Below are positions 44,951-54,104 of a stretch of DNA of 64,000 nt, one piece after another. A program made the translations under genes and the position numbers. The notes beneath the pieces were generated by a model, which had not been told where the DNA came from, made no database searches, and saw nothing but the letters and a program-made list of their open reading frames with translations. The stretch is from JAPPLB01 sp965206655 (lineage in GTDB: Bacteria > Acidobacteriota > Terriglobia > Bryobacterales > UBA6623). Position 1 is the stretch's first letter. Each line of letters begins with the position of its first letter. The stretch covers positions 1 through 64,000 of the forward strand of contig CBDBKC010000028.1 in NCBI GenBank assembly GCA_965206655.1. Reading direction: 5' to 3'.

Positions 44951-45634
44951 ATGAGGAAATTTGGCAGAGAGCAGCCGGTCCACCCGGAGTGGACTCTCGG
45001 CGAGAAACTCGGCCGCTGTCTCGAAGTCATCCGCAAAGAAGGGCTGGGCAGCCTGTGGTTCAAGGTTGTTGGCGAGTATTGCTACCGGCGGCTTGTGATT
45101 CTGGAGCACGACCTTCCGCCGGAGGTCCACAAGATGAAGTTGCCCGGGCACGTCGAGATGAAGCTGCTCACTTCGGATGACATCGGCGCCTACCTGGATG
45201 CCCGCCCGGAGGGGATCGAGGAGGACATTCGCGGGCGGCTGGAAGAGGGGCAAATCTGCTTTACCGCTTGGCAGGAGGGGAGCGTGGTGGGCGCCGTTTG
45301 GGCGGCCACGGGGCGTGCCTACGTCGAATACGTCGATTGTGAGATCGAACTTGACGCCGACCAGGTCTACGTCTACAACGCCTTCACTCGCCTCAGCCAC
45401 CGCGGGCAGCAAATCGCCCGCGAACGCGGCCTCTTCGTCGCCCAGTATCTACAGAAAGCCGGCTATGGCAAACTTTTCGGCGCTGTGATGCCTGAAAACA
45501 AAGCCGCCCTCCGAGCACCGAATGACGTTGGCGCCCGGCATGTCGGCTGGCTGTATCGCTACGAGTTTGGACCATGGCGGCGCTTCTCGCTCAAAGTGAA
45601 ACATGGTGCCCATGCTTTTCGAGTGCTCCCATAG
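44951..45634 (+). CDS. GNAT-family acetyltransferase-like protein
   Basis: A 227-aa protein. After about 60 residues (TLGEKLGRCLEVIRKEGLGSLWFKVVGEY) comes a GNAT-like domain: AAWQ-type strand ICFTAWQEGSVVGAVWAA, a core strand with VYVYNAFTRLSHRGQQIARERGLFVAQYL (acetyl-CoA loop R/G-x-x-G-related), and LFGAVMPENKAALR. Probably transfers an acyl group, substrate unknown. It follows glnA by 115 bp and has no linked partner. Confidence 0.75.
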   Translation: MRKFGREQPVHPEWTLGEKLGRCLEVIRKEGLGSLWFKVVGEYCYRRLVILEHDLPPEVHKMKLPGHVEMKLLTSDDIGAYLDARPEGIEEDIRGRLEEGQICFTAWQEGSVVGAVWAATGRAYVEYVDCEIELDADQVYVYNAFTRLSHRGQQIARERGLFVAQYLQKAGYGKLFGAVMPENKAALRAPNDVGARHVGWLYRYEFGPWRRFSLKVKHGAHAFRVLP

Positions 45635-45674
45635 CCCCTTCTTCCGGCCCAGGAGTGACGAAGGCGGGTTCGAA

Positions 45675-46094
45675 CTACTCTTCGATCAACTCGATCAACA
45701 CCCCGCCCGCTGACTTGGGGTGGACGAATATGTAGCGATAGCCGCCTGCGCCACCGCTTTGGATTGATTGCGTTACCAGTTGCCGCCCCGATGCTTGGAG
45801 CCTCTCGACGACGGCACCCAAGTCCTTTACTTTGAAAGCGATATGGTGTACCCCTTCACCTCGTTTGGCAATGAATCTGGCGATTGGGGAATCGTGGCTT
45901 GTAGCCTCCAACAGCTCGATACGGCCGTCTCCCATCGGAAGCATCACAACCCGTACCTGTTCTTGGGGCACTTCGACAACAGGGCCCGCCTCGCAGGCGA
46001 GATCGGTCTGATAAAGTTCCAACGCCTGCTCGATCGACTCCACCGCCATGCCAATGTGGTCGATTCGAGGCTGCCCACCTTCTTGGGAACTCAC
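45675..46094 (-). CDS. mce: Methylmalonyl-CoA epimerase
   Basis: A 139-aa vicinal-oxygen-chelate protein interconverting (R)- and (S)-methylmalonyl-CoA. Two beta-alpha-beta modules are seen: IDHIGMAVESIEQALELY with RIELLEATSHDSPIARFI, and GVHHIAFKVKDL with GVLIELIEE. Metal ligands are H13, H82 and E138-type positions. GTG start, 14 bp after the phoX-like stop, so it is the last gene of the minus-strand run. It pairs functionally with meaB. Confidence 0.93.
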   Translation of the reverse strand: MSSQEGGQPRIDHIGMAVESIEQALELYQTDLACEAGPVVEVPQEQVRVVMLPMGDGRIELLEATSHDSPIARFIAKRGEGVHHIAFKVKDLGAVVERLQASGRQLVTQSIQSGGAGGYRYIFVHPKSAGGVLIELIEE

Positions 46095-46108
46095 AGTGGT
46101 TGAGTGTC

Positions 46109-47341
46109 TCAGGCGGCGAACGGCCCGCTTACCTCGAAGGTGACACCGTCCTCGGACTGTCCGGTCTCGCCCCGCTGCGAGCTGAAATACAAACGTGTTC
46201 CGGTGGGGTCAAAAACCGGGCCGGTGATCTCCGAGCCATCGTGTCCGACCAGTTGCAAGACAAGCGACGTCCGGCCGCCGGGAAGGACGGCCACAATCTG
46301 ATTATCACCGCCATCTTCGGCGACCAGCACGTCGCCGGCGGCTGAAACCGTCACGTTGTCGACGCCACTGAGTTCAACGCCATCCAGATGATCGTGGTCA
46401 TAGATGACAGCGATCTCACTCTGCATCGTGTCGTAGGCCCATACACGCTCATCGCCTTTCGTCGTGAAGTAGACCACACGGTCGTGCATCCAGACGCCCT
46501 CGCCGCCTTTGAATATCGTGGCTTTCGGCGCCTGTAAACGCGTTGGCTGCACAGAACCGGCGGGGTTCTTCACGCGGTGCCACAGAACTTCCCCGCCCTC
46601 CAACACTTGGGCCGCTTCGAGTACGCCCGATGAGAGATCCGGCACCTCGCGATCAGCACCCTTCGGACGAAATCGATAGAACAGGCCGTCGCCGCGATCC
46701 TCGGTTAGGTAGATATCGTTGGTTTGAGGGTCGACGGCGGCTGCTTCGTGCTTGAACACGCCCATCGCCGGCCATACCACCGCATCCCGCTCGCCAAGCG
46801 GATCGCACTCCCATACGCGGCCCTGTTCATGCTCCTCGCAAGAGAGCCATGTGCCCCAGGGGGTGGGTCCACCGGCGCAGTTCGCGCTTGTGCCATTCAA
46901 GATCGAATAGGCATCGACTACCTGACCTTCCGAGTTGAATCGCAGCGCTCCCGCGCCGCCGCGGTTGCCCCCAACCTCGCTATTCGAGACATAGATCCAG
47001 CCGTCATCGGTCGTGAACACCGCCGCGCCGTCCGGGGCGGGGGGCCAGGCGTAGCCGCAGCCCACCACGGGCTCATTGCTCGACGTTGCCAGGATACGGG
47101 ACGCGAAACCCTCCGGGAGTTGTATGCCATTCTCATCCGCCGGTCGCAGCGGCCCCAACCGACCCATCCGATCCCCGATCCGCAGCTCTCTCCGGTCGGC
47201 AGTCGCGGGGGTTGAGTCACGGCAGTGCGACAGCATCGACCCAGTCGCCAAAACACCCATTCCCACCAAACCGCGCCGCAAAAAGGCACGCCGACCCGAA
47301 TGTTCCGGTTCGAAAACACCACTTGTTGAGCACACCGCCAT
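46109..47341 (-). CDS. PhoX-like DUF839 protein (Tat-exported)
   Basis: A 410-aa protein with a Tat signal (SGRRAFLRRGLVGMGVLA followed by a possible lipobox LSHC). The rest is the DUF839/PhoX beta-propeller, a calcium/iron-dependent phosphatase family: GTWLSCEEHE, GVFKHEAAAVDPQ, YLTEDRGDGLFYRF, GPVFDPTGTRLYFSSQRG. Likely releases phosphate from esters in the periplasm, though some members lack phosphatase activity. Sits between proC and mce in the same transcriptional direction. Confidence 0.88.
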   Translation of the reverse strand: MAVCSTSGVFEPEHSGRRAFLRRGLVGMGVLATGSMLSHCRDSTPATADRRELRIGDRMGRLGPLRPADENGIQLPEGFASRILATSSNEPVVGCGYAWPPAPDGAAVFTTDDGWIYVSNSEVGGNRGGAGALRFNSEGQVVDAYSILNGTSANCAGGPTPWGTWLSCEEHEQGRVWECDPLGERDAVVWPAMGVFKHEAAAVDPQTNDIYLTEDRGDGLFYRFRPKGADREVPDLSSGVLEAAQVLEGGEVLWHRVKNPAGSVQPTRLQAPKATIFKGGEGVWMHDRVVYFTTKGDERVWAYDTMQSEIAVIYDHDHLDGVELSGVDNVTVSAAGDVLVAEDGGDNQIVAVLPGGRTSLVLQLVGHDGSEITGPVFDPTGTRLYFSSQRGETGQSEDGVTFEVSGPFAA

Positions 47342-47418
47342 TCCCCGCCAGCCTCCCGGACTTCTGCTAAGACTATGTTAGCAATCCACCTGCCACAAAC
47401 CCGCTTCGAGCCATCTGG

Positions 47419-48246
47419 CTACGCTTCGAGGTCGGCGGCAATTTCACCAGCGCGTCGCGCCGCGGCCATCACGGCCTCAATGAGTGCCTCGCGTACGGCC
47501 GCCTGCTGGAGGACGTCTAAGCCTGCCATGGTGGTGCCTCCAGGCGTCTTGACTTGCTCAATCCATTCGCGCGGCGACATCTCCGCCTCGACGGCCAAGC
47601 GGCCCGTGCCGAGTAGGGTCTGCCTTGCCAGCTCTTGGGAGATTTCGGCCGGTATACCTGCCCGGTTCCCTCCTTCAGCTAGCGCTTCCAGTAGAAAGAA
47701 GATCAGCGCCGGGCCGCTACCGGCGAGTCCGGTAACGCCGTCCATGGCCCCTTCCTCGACGAAAGTCACAGTTCCCACAGTCCGAAACACGCTTTCTACG
47801 AGAGCACGCTGCTCGTCCGTAGCAACCTTGTTGGCACACAGCGCCGTCGCGCTCGCCCGCAGAGTCATCGCCACGTTCGGCATCGCCCGAAGGGCAGGCA
47901 TTGTAGGCCCCAGTTCCGCTTCGATCAGGCGAAGCCGAACAGCAGCGGCCAACGATACGATGACTTGGCCGGGCTTTAGGGCCGGCCTGATCTCCCGTAA
48001 CACTGACACTACTTTGTGCGGCTTGACGGCGATGATAATGATGTCCGAACCCGACACAGCGGCAGCGTTGGAACCGGCGGCTGTAGCGATCGAGTAGCGT
48101 TGCCGCAAGTACAGAGCACGCTCGGCGGTAGCCACGCTTGCCCGCAGGTTGGCGCTGCTTACGGCACCCGACTCAAGGAGGCCATGCAGAAGCGCTTCCC
48201 CGAGGCGTCCGGCTCCCAACAGGGAGATTTGCTTTTCGTTGAGCAT
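47419..48246 (-). CDS. proC: Pyrroline-5-carboxylate reductase
   Basis: A 275-aa enzyme making proline from pyrroline-5-carboxylate with NAD(P)H. Rossmann motif LLGAGRLGEALLHGLL; the substrate site is the signature GLAGSGPALIFFLLEALAEGG and VKTPGGTTMAGL. Full family length. 22 bp after the enolase-superfamily stop, 77 bp before the phoX-like gene start. Confidence 0.96.
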   Translation of the reverse strand: MLNEKQISLLGAGRLGEALLHGLLESGAVSSANLRASVATAERALYLRQRYSIATAAGSNAAAVSGSDIIIIAVKPHKVVSVLREIRPALKPGQVIVSLAAAVRLRLIEAELGPTMPALRAMPNVAMTLRASATALCANKVATDEQRALVESVFRTVGTVTFVEEGAMDGVTGLAGSGPALIFFLLEALAEGGNRAGIPAEISQELARQTLLGTGRLAVEAEMSPREWIEQVKTPGGTTMAGLDVLQQAAVREALIEAVMAAARRAGEIAADLEA

Positions 48247-48268
48247 TGGCGAGGCCAGATTATGCGGC

Positions 48269-49414
48269 TCACCCTTGCCGGTACTTGTCCAGCGCGGCTT
48301 CGTCCAAGCTCACTCCCAGACCCGGCTTTGTTGGGACCGTATAGAACCCGCTGTTCATCTCGAACGGCTCCGCCGTCAAGTCATCCTCAAGCACATCCGG
48401 ATGGCTGATCGCATATTCGATCCCCGGCAAGGCCGCCGCCTGATGAGCCTGGAATACCTGGTTGATCCCCGTTTCGATGCTGTGCTCGAGCCAGATCGGA
48501 ATGCGCGTTACTTCAGCCATCAAGCACTGCTGTACAAGCTTGCGGCCAAACGGCGCCGCCACGACGAACGCATCCAGCAACCCTTCCCGGACGAAAGGCA
48601 TGGGGTCGGCCGGCATGTGTTCGGTGACCATGAGGGGTACTTTGCCCTTCAGTTCGCGAAATCCGCTCACACTCATTCTTGAAATCGGCGACTCAATGGC
48701 AAAGTAGTTCGGAAACTTAGCCAGCCGTTCGGTAAAGAACATCGTACGGCCCACCGACTTCCACCAGCCGTTCGCGTCCACCCAAACGCGCATGTCTTTC
48801 GGGATGACCTCGCAGATCGCGGCGGCCTGCTCGATCGGATCCTCCCACGGCCGCGCCTTCACCTTATATACCCGGTAGCCCAAGTCCGCGCCAAGCTTCG
48901 CCTCCGATGCCATCAGGTCCGGCGGATAACACTGGCTCCACCACGTCTGCACGATCCGCTCTTTGGGCGAAGTCGAGAACAGCCGTGAAATCGGCAACCC
49001 CGTCGCCTGCCCAATGAGATCGTAGATCCCAACAAGAATTCCGCCGATGGCGTCATCCAGTAGATACTCCCAGGGTGAGCGTCCGACCATCCCATCAAGA
49101 ATTCCCCGTGCTCGAGCCGGAGGCATACGCGCGTTGCAGATGCCGACGAGACCCTCATCCGTATGAAGCCGTACGATGGCCGGATGGTAGTGGGTCTGGA
49201 AGCGACCTTGGAGGGTAAAGCTCCGTCCCCAGGCCTCGCGCACCCGTTCATGCATCGGCATGGCGATCGGAATCAAGTCGTACCGCGAAATCCGCATTCC
49301 GACCGCGGACGCCGGCGCTGCCGCCGAAGCCGTATGCAGCGGCCCGGCGACCGCTGATCCAATACCCAAAGCGGGTATCGAGCGAAGCAACTCACGACGA
49401 TTCGGATAGCTCAT
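48269..49414 (-). CDS. Enolase-superfamily enzyme (mandelate racemase/muconate lactonizing type), Tat-exported
   Basis: A 381-aa protein. The signal NRRELLRSIPALGIGSAVAG is Tat-like, unusual for this mostly cytoplasmic superfamily. Catalytic elements of the MR/MLE barrel are present: KVK (YRVYKVKARPW), metal ligands in WVDANGWW, FAIESPI and MVTEHM, and a late GNxxE-like segment. It would abstract an alpha-proton of a carboxylate (sugar-acid dehydration, racemisation or similar). Genes on either side are 17 and 22 bp away. Confidence 0.88.
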   Translation of the reverse strand: MSYPNRRELLRSIPALGIGSAVAGPLHTASAAAPASAVGMRISRYDLIPIAMPMHERVREAWGRSFTLQGRFQTHYHPAIVRLHTDEGLVGICNARMPPARARGILDGMVGRSPWEYLLDDAIGGILVGIYDLIGQATGLPISRLFSTSPKERIVQTWWSQCYPPDLMASEAKLGADLGYRVYKVKARPWEDPIEQAAAICEVIPKDMRVWVDANGWWKSVGRTMFFTERLAKFPNYFAIESPISRMSVSGFRELKGKVPLMVTEHMPADPMPFVREGLLDAFVVAAPFGRKLVQQCLMAEVTRIPIWLEHSIETGINQVFQAHQAAALPGIEYAISHPDVLEDDLTAEPFEMNSGFYTVPTKPGLGVSLDEAALDKYRQG

Positions 49415-49431
49415 TGCTTACATTCCTCCAG

Positions 49432-50340
49432 CTAACGGTCGAGAGCCTGCCGCAACGCCGGCTCGAGTTCCGGAAACTGATACTCGAATCCGCCTGCAAG
49501 CGTCGCCTCCGGCACGACCCTCTTGCTTGAAAGCAGCTCGGATGCGAATCCGCCCAACACAATCTTCAGCGCAAACGCCGGGGCGGGCATGAACGCGGGA
49601 CGCCGCAACACGCGGCCTAGCACCTTTGCGAAATCCTTTTGACGTAGCGGACTCGGGGCGGTCCCATTAAAAACGCCCGCTTGCTTGCGGTCGATCAAGT
49701 GGAGAATCAATCCACATAAGTCGTCGCGGTGAATCCAGGACCACCACTGTCGTCCGGAGCCGAGCGGTCCGCCGGCCCCTAGCTTGAATGGGGTCAACAT
49801 CGCATCCAGCGCGCCTCCGCCCGGCGCCAGGACGACGCCGATCCGAACATGGGCTACAGGGATGCCGAGATCCGCGGCCTTCGCTGCTTCGGCTTCCCAT
49901 TGCCGGCAGACATCCGATAAGAAATCGTCGCCGGACGTGGAGGATTCCGTGAGCTGCTCGTCGCCTCGATCTCCATAGAAACCAACCGCGCTGGCGGCAA
50001 CGACGACGGCCGGTTTCTTAGCGAGCTTTTCCAAGCCCGTGACCAGATTGCGTGTTCCGACGATGCGGCTGTCGCGAATCGCCGCCCTCTTGGCCTCTGT
50101 CCACCTGCCTACCACTGTTTCGCCCGCCAGGTGTACAATCGCATCCACCCCCTCGAACGCCTCCGCCGGCGGGGCTTCGGACATGGGATCCCAATCGTAG
50201 GAGGCAGCCAGTGTAGGCACCCTTCTCTGGGCGCTTGCAGCACTGCGACTCAGTGCGACGACGGAGTGTCCTTCCTGGTTTAGCTTCTCCGTAAGACGGG
50301 ACCCGACAAAACCCGTGGCGCCTGTCACAACGATCTTCAT
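49432..50340 (-). CDS. TIGR01777-family SDR epimerase (YfcH-like)
   Basis: A 302-aa extended SDR with NAD motif VTGATGFVGSRL, VVAASAVGFYGDRG and a C-terminal DUF1731 domain (RRPAFMPAPAFALKIVLG, VVPEATLAGGFEYQFPELEPAL). Function poorly defined; members act on nucleotide sugars or in cell division. 29 bp downstream of the Nramp-like gene stop. Confidence 0.93.
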   Translation of the reverse strand: MKIVVTGATGFVGSRLTEKLNQEGHSVVALSRSAASAQRRVPTLAASYDWDPMSEAPPAEAFEGVDAIVHLAGETVVGRWTEAKRAAIRDSRIVGTRNLVTGLEKLAKKPAVVVAASAVGFYGDRGDEQLTESSTSGDDFLSDVCRQWEAEAAKAADLGIPVAHVRIGVVLAPGGGALDAMLTPFKLGAGGPLGSGRQWWSWIHRDDLCGLILHLIDRKQAGVFNGTAPSPLRQKDFAKVLGRVLRRPAFMPAPAFALKIVLGGFASELLSSKRVVPEATLAGGFEYQFPELEPALRQALDR

Positions 50341-50369
50341 AGTGCTTCCTTCTGTGCCTCCGACGCAGG

Positions 50370-51734
50370 CTAATGCCCGGCCTGCATCAATAGTGAATAG
50401 CCGGTCATGACGGCCATGACCACCGCCGATACCCAGAGCGCCAAGGTCAGCCAGCCCTTCGGTAAGACCTGCTTGGGCATGTGGCGATAGCGCAGCCAGA
50501 CGGTGACGAATCCGATGACGGGCAGCATCAATGCTTGCGCCACGCCACCGATCTTAACCATCAGTACCGGGGCCTGGATGAACATGAAGTACATTGCCGG
50601 GATGAAGAGCAGCACGACCGCGAAGATGCGAGTGTAGCGGACACGAAGATCGTAGTTCTTCTTGTCGAAGACGCCGAGCATAGCCAGGAAATCGGCGGCC
50701 ATGCGGCAATGCGCCGCCGTGGAAGCGAAGAGCGTGGAGTAGAACACGGCGAACGCCCCGACAAGGAAAAGGTAGAGCGACCAGCTCCCGAGCGTCTCGG
50801 TGTACATGTTCGAGAGGACCTTGACCATCTCGGCGCCCTGTGGCATCAAGCCCATGCCGTGAAGGATGCCCGCGCCCAGCAGGTAGAAGGCGATGGTGGC
50901 GAAAGTGTAGATAACCATCGAGTTGAGAACATCGACACCCATGACCTTGATCCAGCCGAATGCACGTTGGCGCCAGGCGGGGCTATCGTCACGCTTGCCG
51001 GCGTATCGGGCGTAGCCCTTCTCGATGCACCAGTAGGGATACATCACGAGTTCAGTCGCGCCGACGCCGGTAATCCCGAAGGCGGCCACAGCGGTGACAA
51101 AACCGCCCTTGGGCATCGAGAACATGAATCCACCGGCTAACTCGCCCCATGAGAAGAACTCCGGCCGCTTGATCAGCAGAAAAGCGCAACTGACCGTGAG
51201 CACCGTAAAGCTAACAACCAGGACCATGGCAATCCGCTCCACGGTTGAATAGCGGCCGACAATCAACAACGCCGCGGTCCCGCCGGCGACGATCCACACC
51301 CAGGCACTGACCGAAAGCCCAGGGACGAGGTCGTTAAGGATCTCGGAGATGCCGCCCATCATGCCGCCGACTTGCATCAGCGTCATTGAAACCATCAGCG
51401 CCCACAGCCAAACCACCCACGACAGTCCGAAGATGTGGCCCGGAACCCGGTTAAAAGCCTCGAGCGTGGTCTCGCCCGTGCCGATGGCGTAGCGACCCAG
51501 TTCGTTTTGGACCGCAATCTTGATGAAGCAGCTCACGATGATGAGCCACAGCAGCGAGTAGCCGTTCTCGGCGCCGAGAACAGTCGTGGCGATTAGCTCG
51601 CCGGAGCCGACAATCGAACTGGCGAGAATCAGCCCCGGACCGATGCGCTTAAAGATCTCGACGAACCGTGTCGGCGGTGTTTCGATGTCCTCAGGTCGAA
51701 GTTGATAGGGGTCCTGCGGAGTGATGACGGCCAT
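50370..51734 (-). CDS. Nramp-related membrane transporter lacking the canonical metal motif
   Basis: A 454-aa protein with about 11 membrane helices and the Nramp fold by overall sequence (GPGLILASSIVGSGELIATTVLGAENGY, SLLWLII, FGITGVGATELVMYPYWCIEKG). The first-helix DPGN is replaced by GSGE, and the sixth-helix MPH is absent, so a typical Mn/Fe role cannot be assumed. It sits 15 bp after a TIM-barrel sugar isomerase, suggesting a sugar- or metabolite-related job. Confidence 0.85.
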   Translation of the reverse strand: MAVITPQDPYQLRPEDIETPPTRFVEIFKRIGPGLILASSIVGSGELIATTVLGAENGYSLLWLIIVSCFIKIAVQNELGRYAIGTGETTLEAFNRVPGHIFGLSWVVWLWALMVSMTLMQVGGMMGGISEILNDLVPGLSVSAWVWIVAGGTAALLIVGRYSTVERIAMVLVVSFTVLTVSCAFLLIKRPEFFSWGELAGGFMFSMPKGGFVTAVAAFGITGVGATELVMYPYWCIEKGYARYAGKRDDSPAWRQRAFGWIKVMGVDVLNSMVIYTFATIAFYLLGAGILHGMGLMPQGAEMVKVLSNMYTETLGSWSLYLFLVGAFAVFYSTLFASTAAHCRMAADFLAMLGVFDKKNYDLRVRYTRIFAVVLLFIPAMYFMFIQAPVLMVKIGGVAQALMLPVIGFVTVWLRYRHMPKQVLPKGWLTLALWVSAVVMAVMTGYSLLMQAGH

Positions 51735-51749
51735 GGGCGATTCCGCATC

Positions 51750-52640
51750 CTACTCTACAGCGCTCATGAACTTCAAGAAACGCCGTGCGTAGGAATCCAG
51801 ATTCTCCTCCGAGCCACCGCCCAGAACGGGGGAACAAATCTCGTAGGCAACGGTCCCGGAGAAGCCTCCGGCACGAAGCGCGGAAAGGAACGCCGTGTAG
51901 TCAATGAAGCCCTCGTCGATCGGAACCGCCTGGGCGTAAGGTGTATCAGCGCGGTAGTTGATGACCTCGGGTTCATAGATGAAGCGTGGACGTTTCTGAT
52001 AGTTCGCGATCGTGGTGTGCGGCATCAGCGGCGCCATCGCGCGGGCCGCTTCGAGGATATCCGCACCTTGCAGCGCGGGCGCCCAGGCATCGAACAGAGG
52101 CTTGCAATTGGGGCGTCCGACAGCTTCGATCAAGTCGCGCTGGCTGCGGTAGTCGACGGCGATGTCGTGGTGATTCTGAATTCCGATCGTCACGCCCAGC
52201 GGCGCCGCCCGGTCAGCACACTCCCGGAGCGCATCGGCCACCAGATTCCATTGAGCCAGGTATCCCGCCGACGGGTGCTCGTATCCGGTGTAAATTCGAA
52301 TCAGATCGCCGCCCAGGTCATGGGCCAGTTGCGCCAGCTCGGTCACATAGTGGATCTGCATCTCACGCATCGGGATTTCAGCGTGTTCGAGATCGGCGGT
52401 AAAGTTGGAATAGCCCGCGATGCACACACTCTTAAGTCCGTTCTGCTCGATGAGTTTTCGTAGCGCCCCACGAGCCTGTGCGTCGTAGTCAAGGACAGAA
52501 AGATGGGGCCGTTTGGCCATCAGCATCACGCCGTCAAAACCGAGTTTGGCGGCCCTGCCGACAAAATCATCGACAGTTAACCTCGCCTGTCCCCAAGAGC
52601 CCGAATAGCTGACCGAGTGGAGCAGTGTCGTGAATGCCAT
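51750..52640 (-). CDS. Sugar phosphate isomerase/epimerase (AP-endonuclease-2 TIM barrel)
   Basis: A 296-aa xylose-isomerase-like TIM-barrel protein. Metal ligands are spread along IRIYTGYE, GIQNHHD, PLFDAWAPAL and VAYEICSPVLGGG. ATG 52640 is preferred, with AAGGAAACATC immediately upstream. First gene of the minus-strand run. IS4 copy D is inserted about 90 bp upstream and faces the same way, so native regulation is probably disturbed. Confidence 0.9.
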   Translation of the reverse strand: MAFTTLLHSVSYSGSWGQARLTVDDFVGRAAKLGFDGVMLMAKRPHLSVLDYDAQARGALRKLIEQNGLKSVCIAGYSNFTADLEHAEIPMREMQIHYVTELAQLAHDLGGDLIRIYTGYEHPSAGYLAQWNLVADALRECADRAAPLGVTIGIQNHHDIAVDYRSQRDLIEAVGRPNCKPLFDAWAPALQGADILEAARAMAPLMPHTTIANYQKRPRFIYEPEVINYRADTPYAQAVPIDEGFIDYTAFLSALRAGGFSGTVAYEICSPVLGGGSEENLDSYARRFLKFMSAVE

Positions 52641-52730
52641 GATGTTTCCTTGGAAGGGGCCGCGGCCAAACCGACCGCCGGAGGGTACTATCGCTTCGGT
52701 CTTAGCTAGGGTACCAGAATTAATTTGTAA

Positions 52731-54050
52731 CACTACTGTCCGGTTAGAAGTCGAATAGAATCAGCTGGTTGGGGTGATCGAGTAAGTTTTCATGGGAGTC
52801 TGATGGCTGCAAGGCCTGTAAAATGGGCGTTTTCTCAAATAGGGTAACGCTGAGAATCTGTAGGATTTGGTAGAGACTCGCCTCCAGGCCCAACCTCTTC
52901 CGCACGATCGCCACCAGCACGTACACCGAGACGGCGATCCAAATCTGGGTCTTCACGGCGTTCTCGCTGGCGCCGTAGAACTTCTTGATCCGCAAGTGCT
53001 GCTTGACCCACTTGAAGAACAGCTCCACCTGCCAGCGCGAACGGTAGATCTCGGCGATGGTCAGTGCCGGGAGCGCGAAGTTGTTGGTCAGGAACTTCAG
53101 CCGCTTGTTCGTCGCGGCGTCGACGTAGCTGACGCGCCTCAACGGGTCCGGATAGACTTTGGCCGATTCGATGGCAGTCAGTATGACGGTCTGATCCGAG
53201 CGCACGCCCGTAGATTTGTCGACGGGATGCGAGTAGCGCCGTTGGAGCAAGATGTTCTTCTTGGTTCGCACGACGAAGAACGACGAGCAGAGGGTGAACA
53301 CGAAGAGGCGTTCGAAATCCACGTAGGCCCGATCCATAACGTAGAAGGCGCCGGGCTCGGGTAGGAACTCGTCGAGGATGTTGACGTCGTGCGTTTTGCC
53401 GTCGGTAATGCGGATAAACGTGGGGATGTTACCGTGCAGGTCCAACAGCGTGTGCATCTTCACGGCGGCCTTGCGCCGGCGGAACTTGGCCCACGGGAAC
53501 AGCGAGAGGCACAGGTCGATGGTGGTCGAGTCCAGAGCGTAGAGACTTTGATTGAGATCCACGCCGATCGGATCGCGGGCATACAAGGGCCGCGCGATGC
53601 GAATCAAGGCCTGAGCGAAATCGGCATAGATCCGCCAGTCGCGCGACTCGTTAGCGTCGGCCAGTGTCGAGCGCGCGACGTTGCCGCGGAATCCCATGTG
53701 GTAGAGCTTGCCGCCAAGCGAACGCAGGCACGCTTCGATATCGCGGAGGCTTTCGCGGTAGGTCAACTGGGCGAAGGACATCGAGAGGAACTGATCCCAG
53801 CAGGAGAAGCTGCGCGAGCCCCGGTCGCCATCGTAGCGGGCCACACAGCGCCGGAACTCGCGATCCGGAAGAAAGCTGATCAACTGCGCGAATACGGTGC
53901 GGCCCAGATTCATGAGCCATTGTCGGCTCAGGACGGATGACGCTCAAACGGCGCACCGCCGCTCAAATCGCGGCAAGAAAAAACAACACCTAACCCACTT
54001 TTCTACAACCAGTTGCAGGCCGCCCACCGCTTATCAGCCGGACAGTAGTG
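52731..54050 (-). mobile_element. IS4-family insertion sequence, copy D
   Basis: 1320 bp, target duplication AATTTGTAA (52722-52730, 54051-54059). Inserted between the isomerase operon and the PilZ gene, only 54 bp from IS1380 copy 3. Confidence 0.97.
52744..53913 (-). CDS. IS4-family transposase (copy D)
   Basis: 389 aa, identical by eye to copies A and C. Reads toward the isomerase/Nramp-like operon, so transcription leaving the element could drive those genes. Confidence 0.96.
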   Translation of the reverse strand: MNLGRTVFAQLISFLPDREFRRCVARYDGDRGSRSFSCWDQFLSMSFAQLTYRESLRDIEACLRSLGGKLYHMGFRGNVARSTLADANESRDWRIYADFAQALIRIARPLYARDPIGVDLNQSLYALDSTTIDLCLSLFPWAKFRRRKAAVKMHTLLDLHGNIPTFIRITDGKTHDVNILDEFLPEPGAFYVMDRAYVDFERLFVFTLCSSFFVVRTKKNILLQRRYSHPVDKSTGVRSDQTVILTAIESAKVYPDPLRRVSYVDAATNKRLKFLTNNFALPALTIAEIYRSRWQVELFFKWVKQHLRIKKFYGASENAVKTQIWIAVSVYVLVAIVRKRLGLEASLYQILQILSVTLFEKTPILQALQPSDSHENLLDHPNQLILFDF

Positions 54051-54104
54051 AATTTGTAACTTTAGTCCTATTGCTTAGGTTCCCTCTAAGGTGAACAATG
54101 TAAG

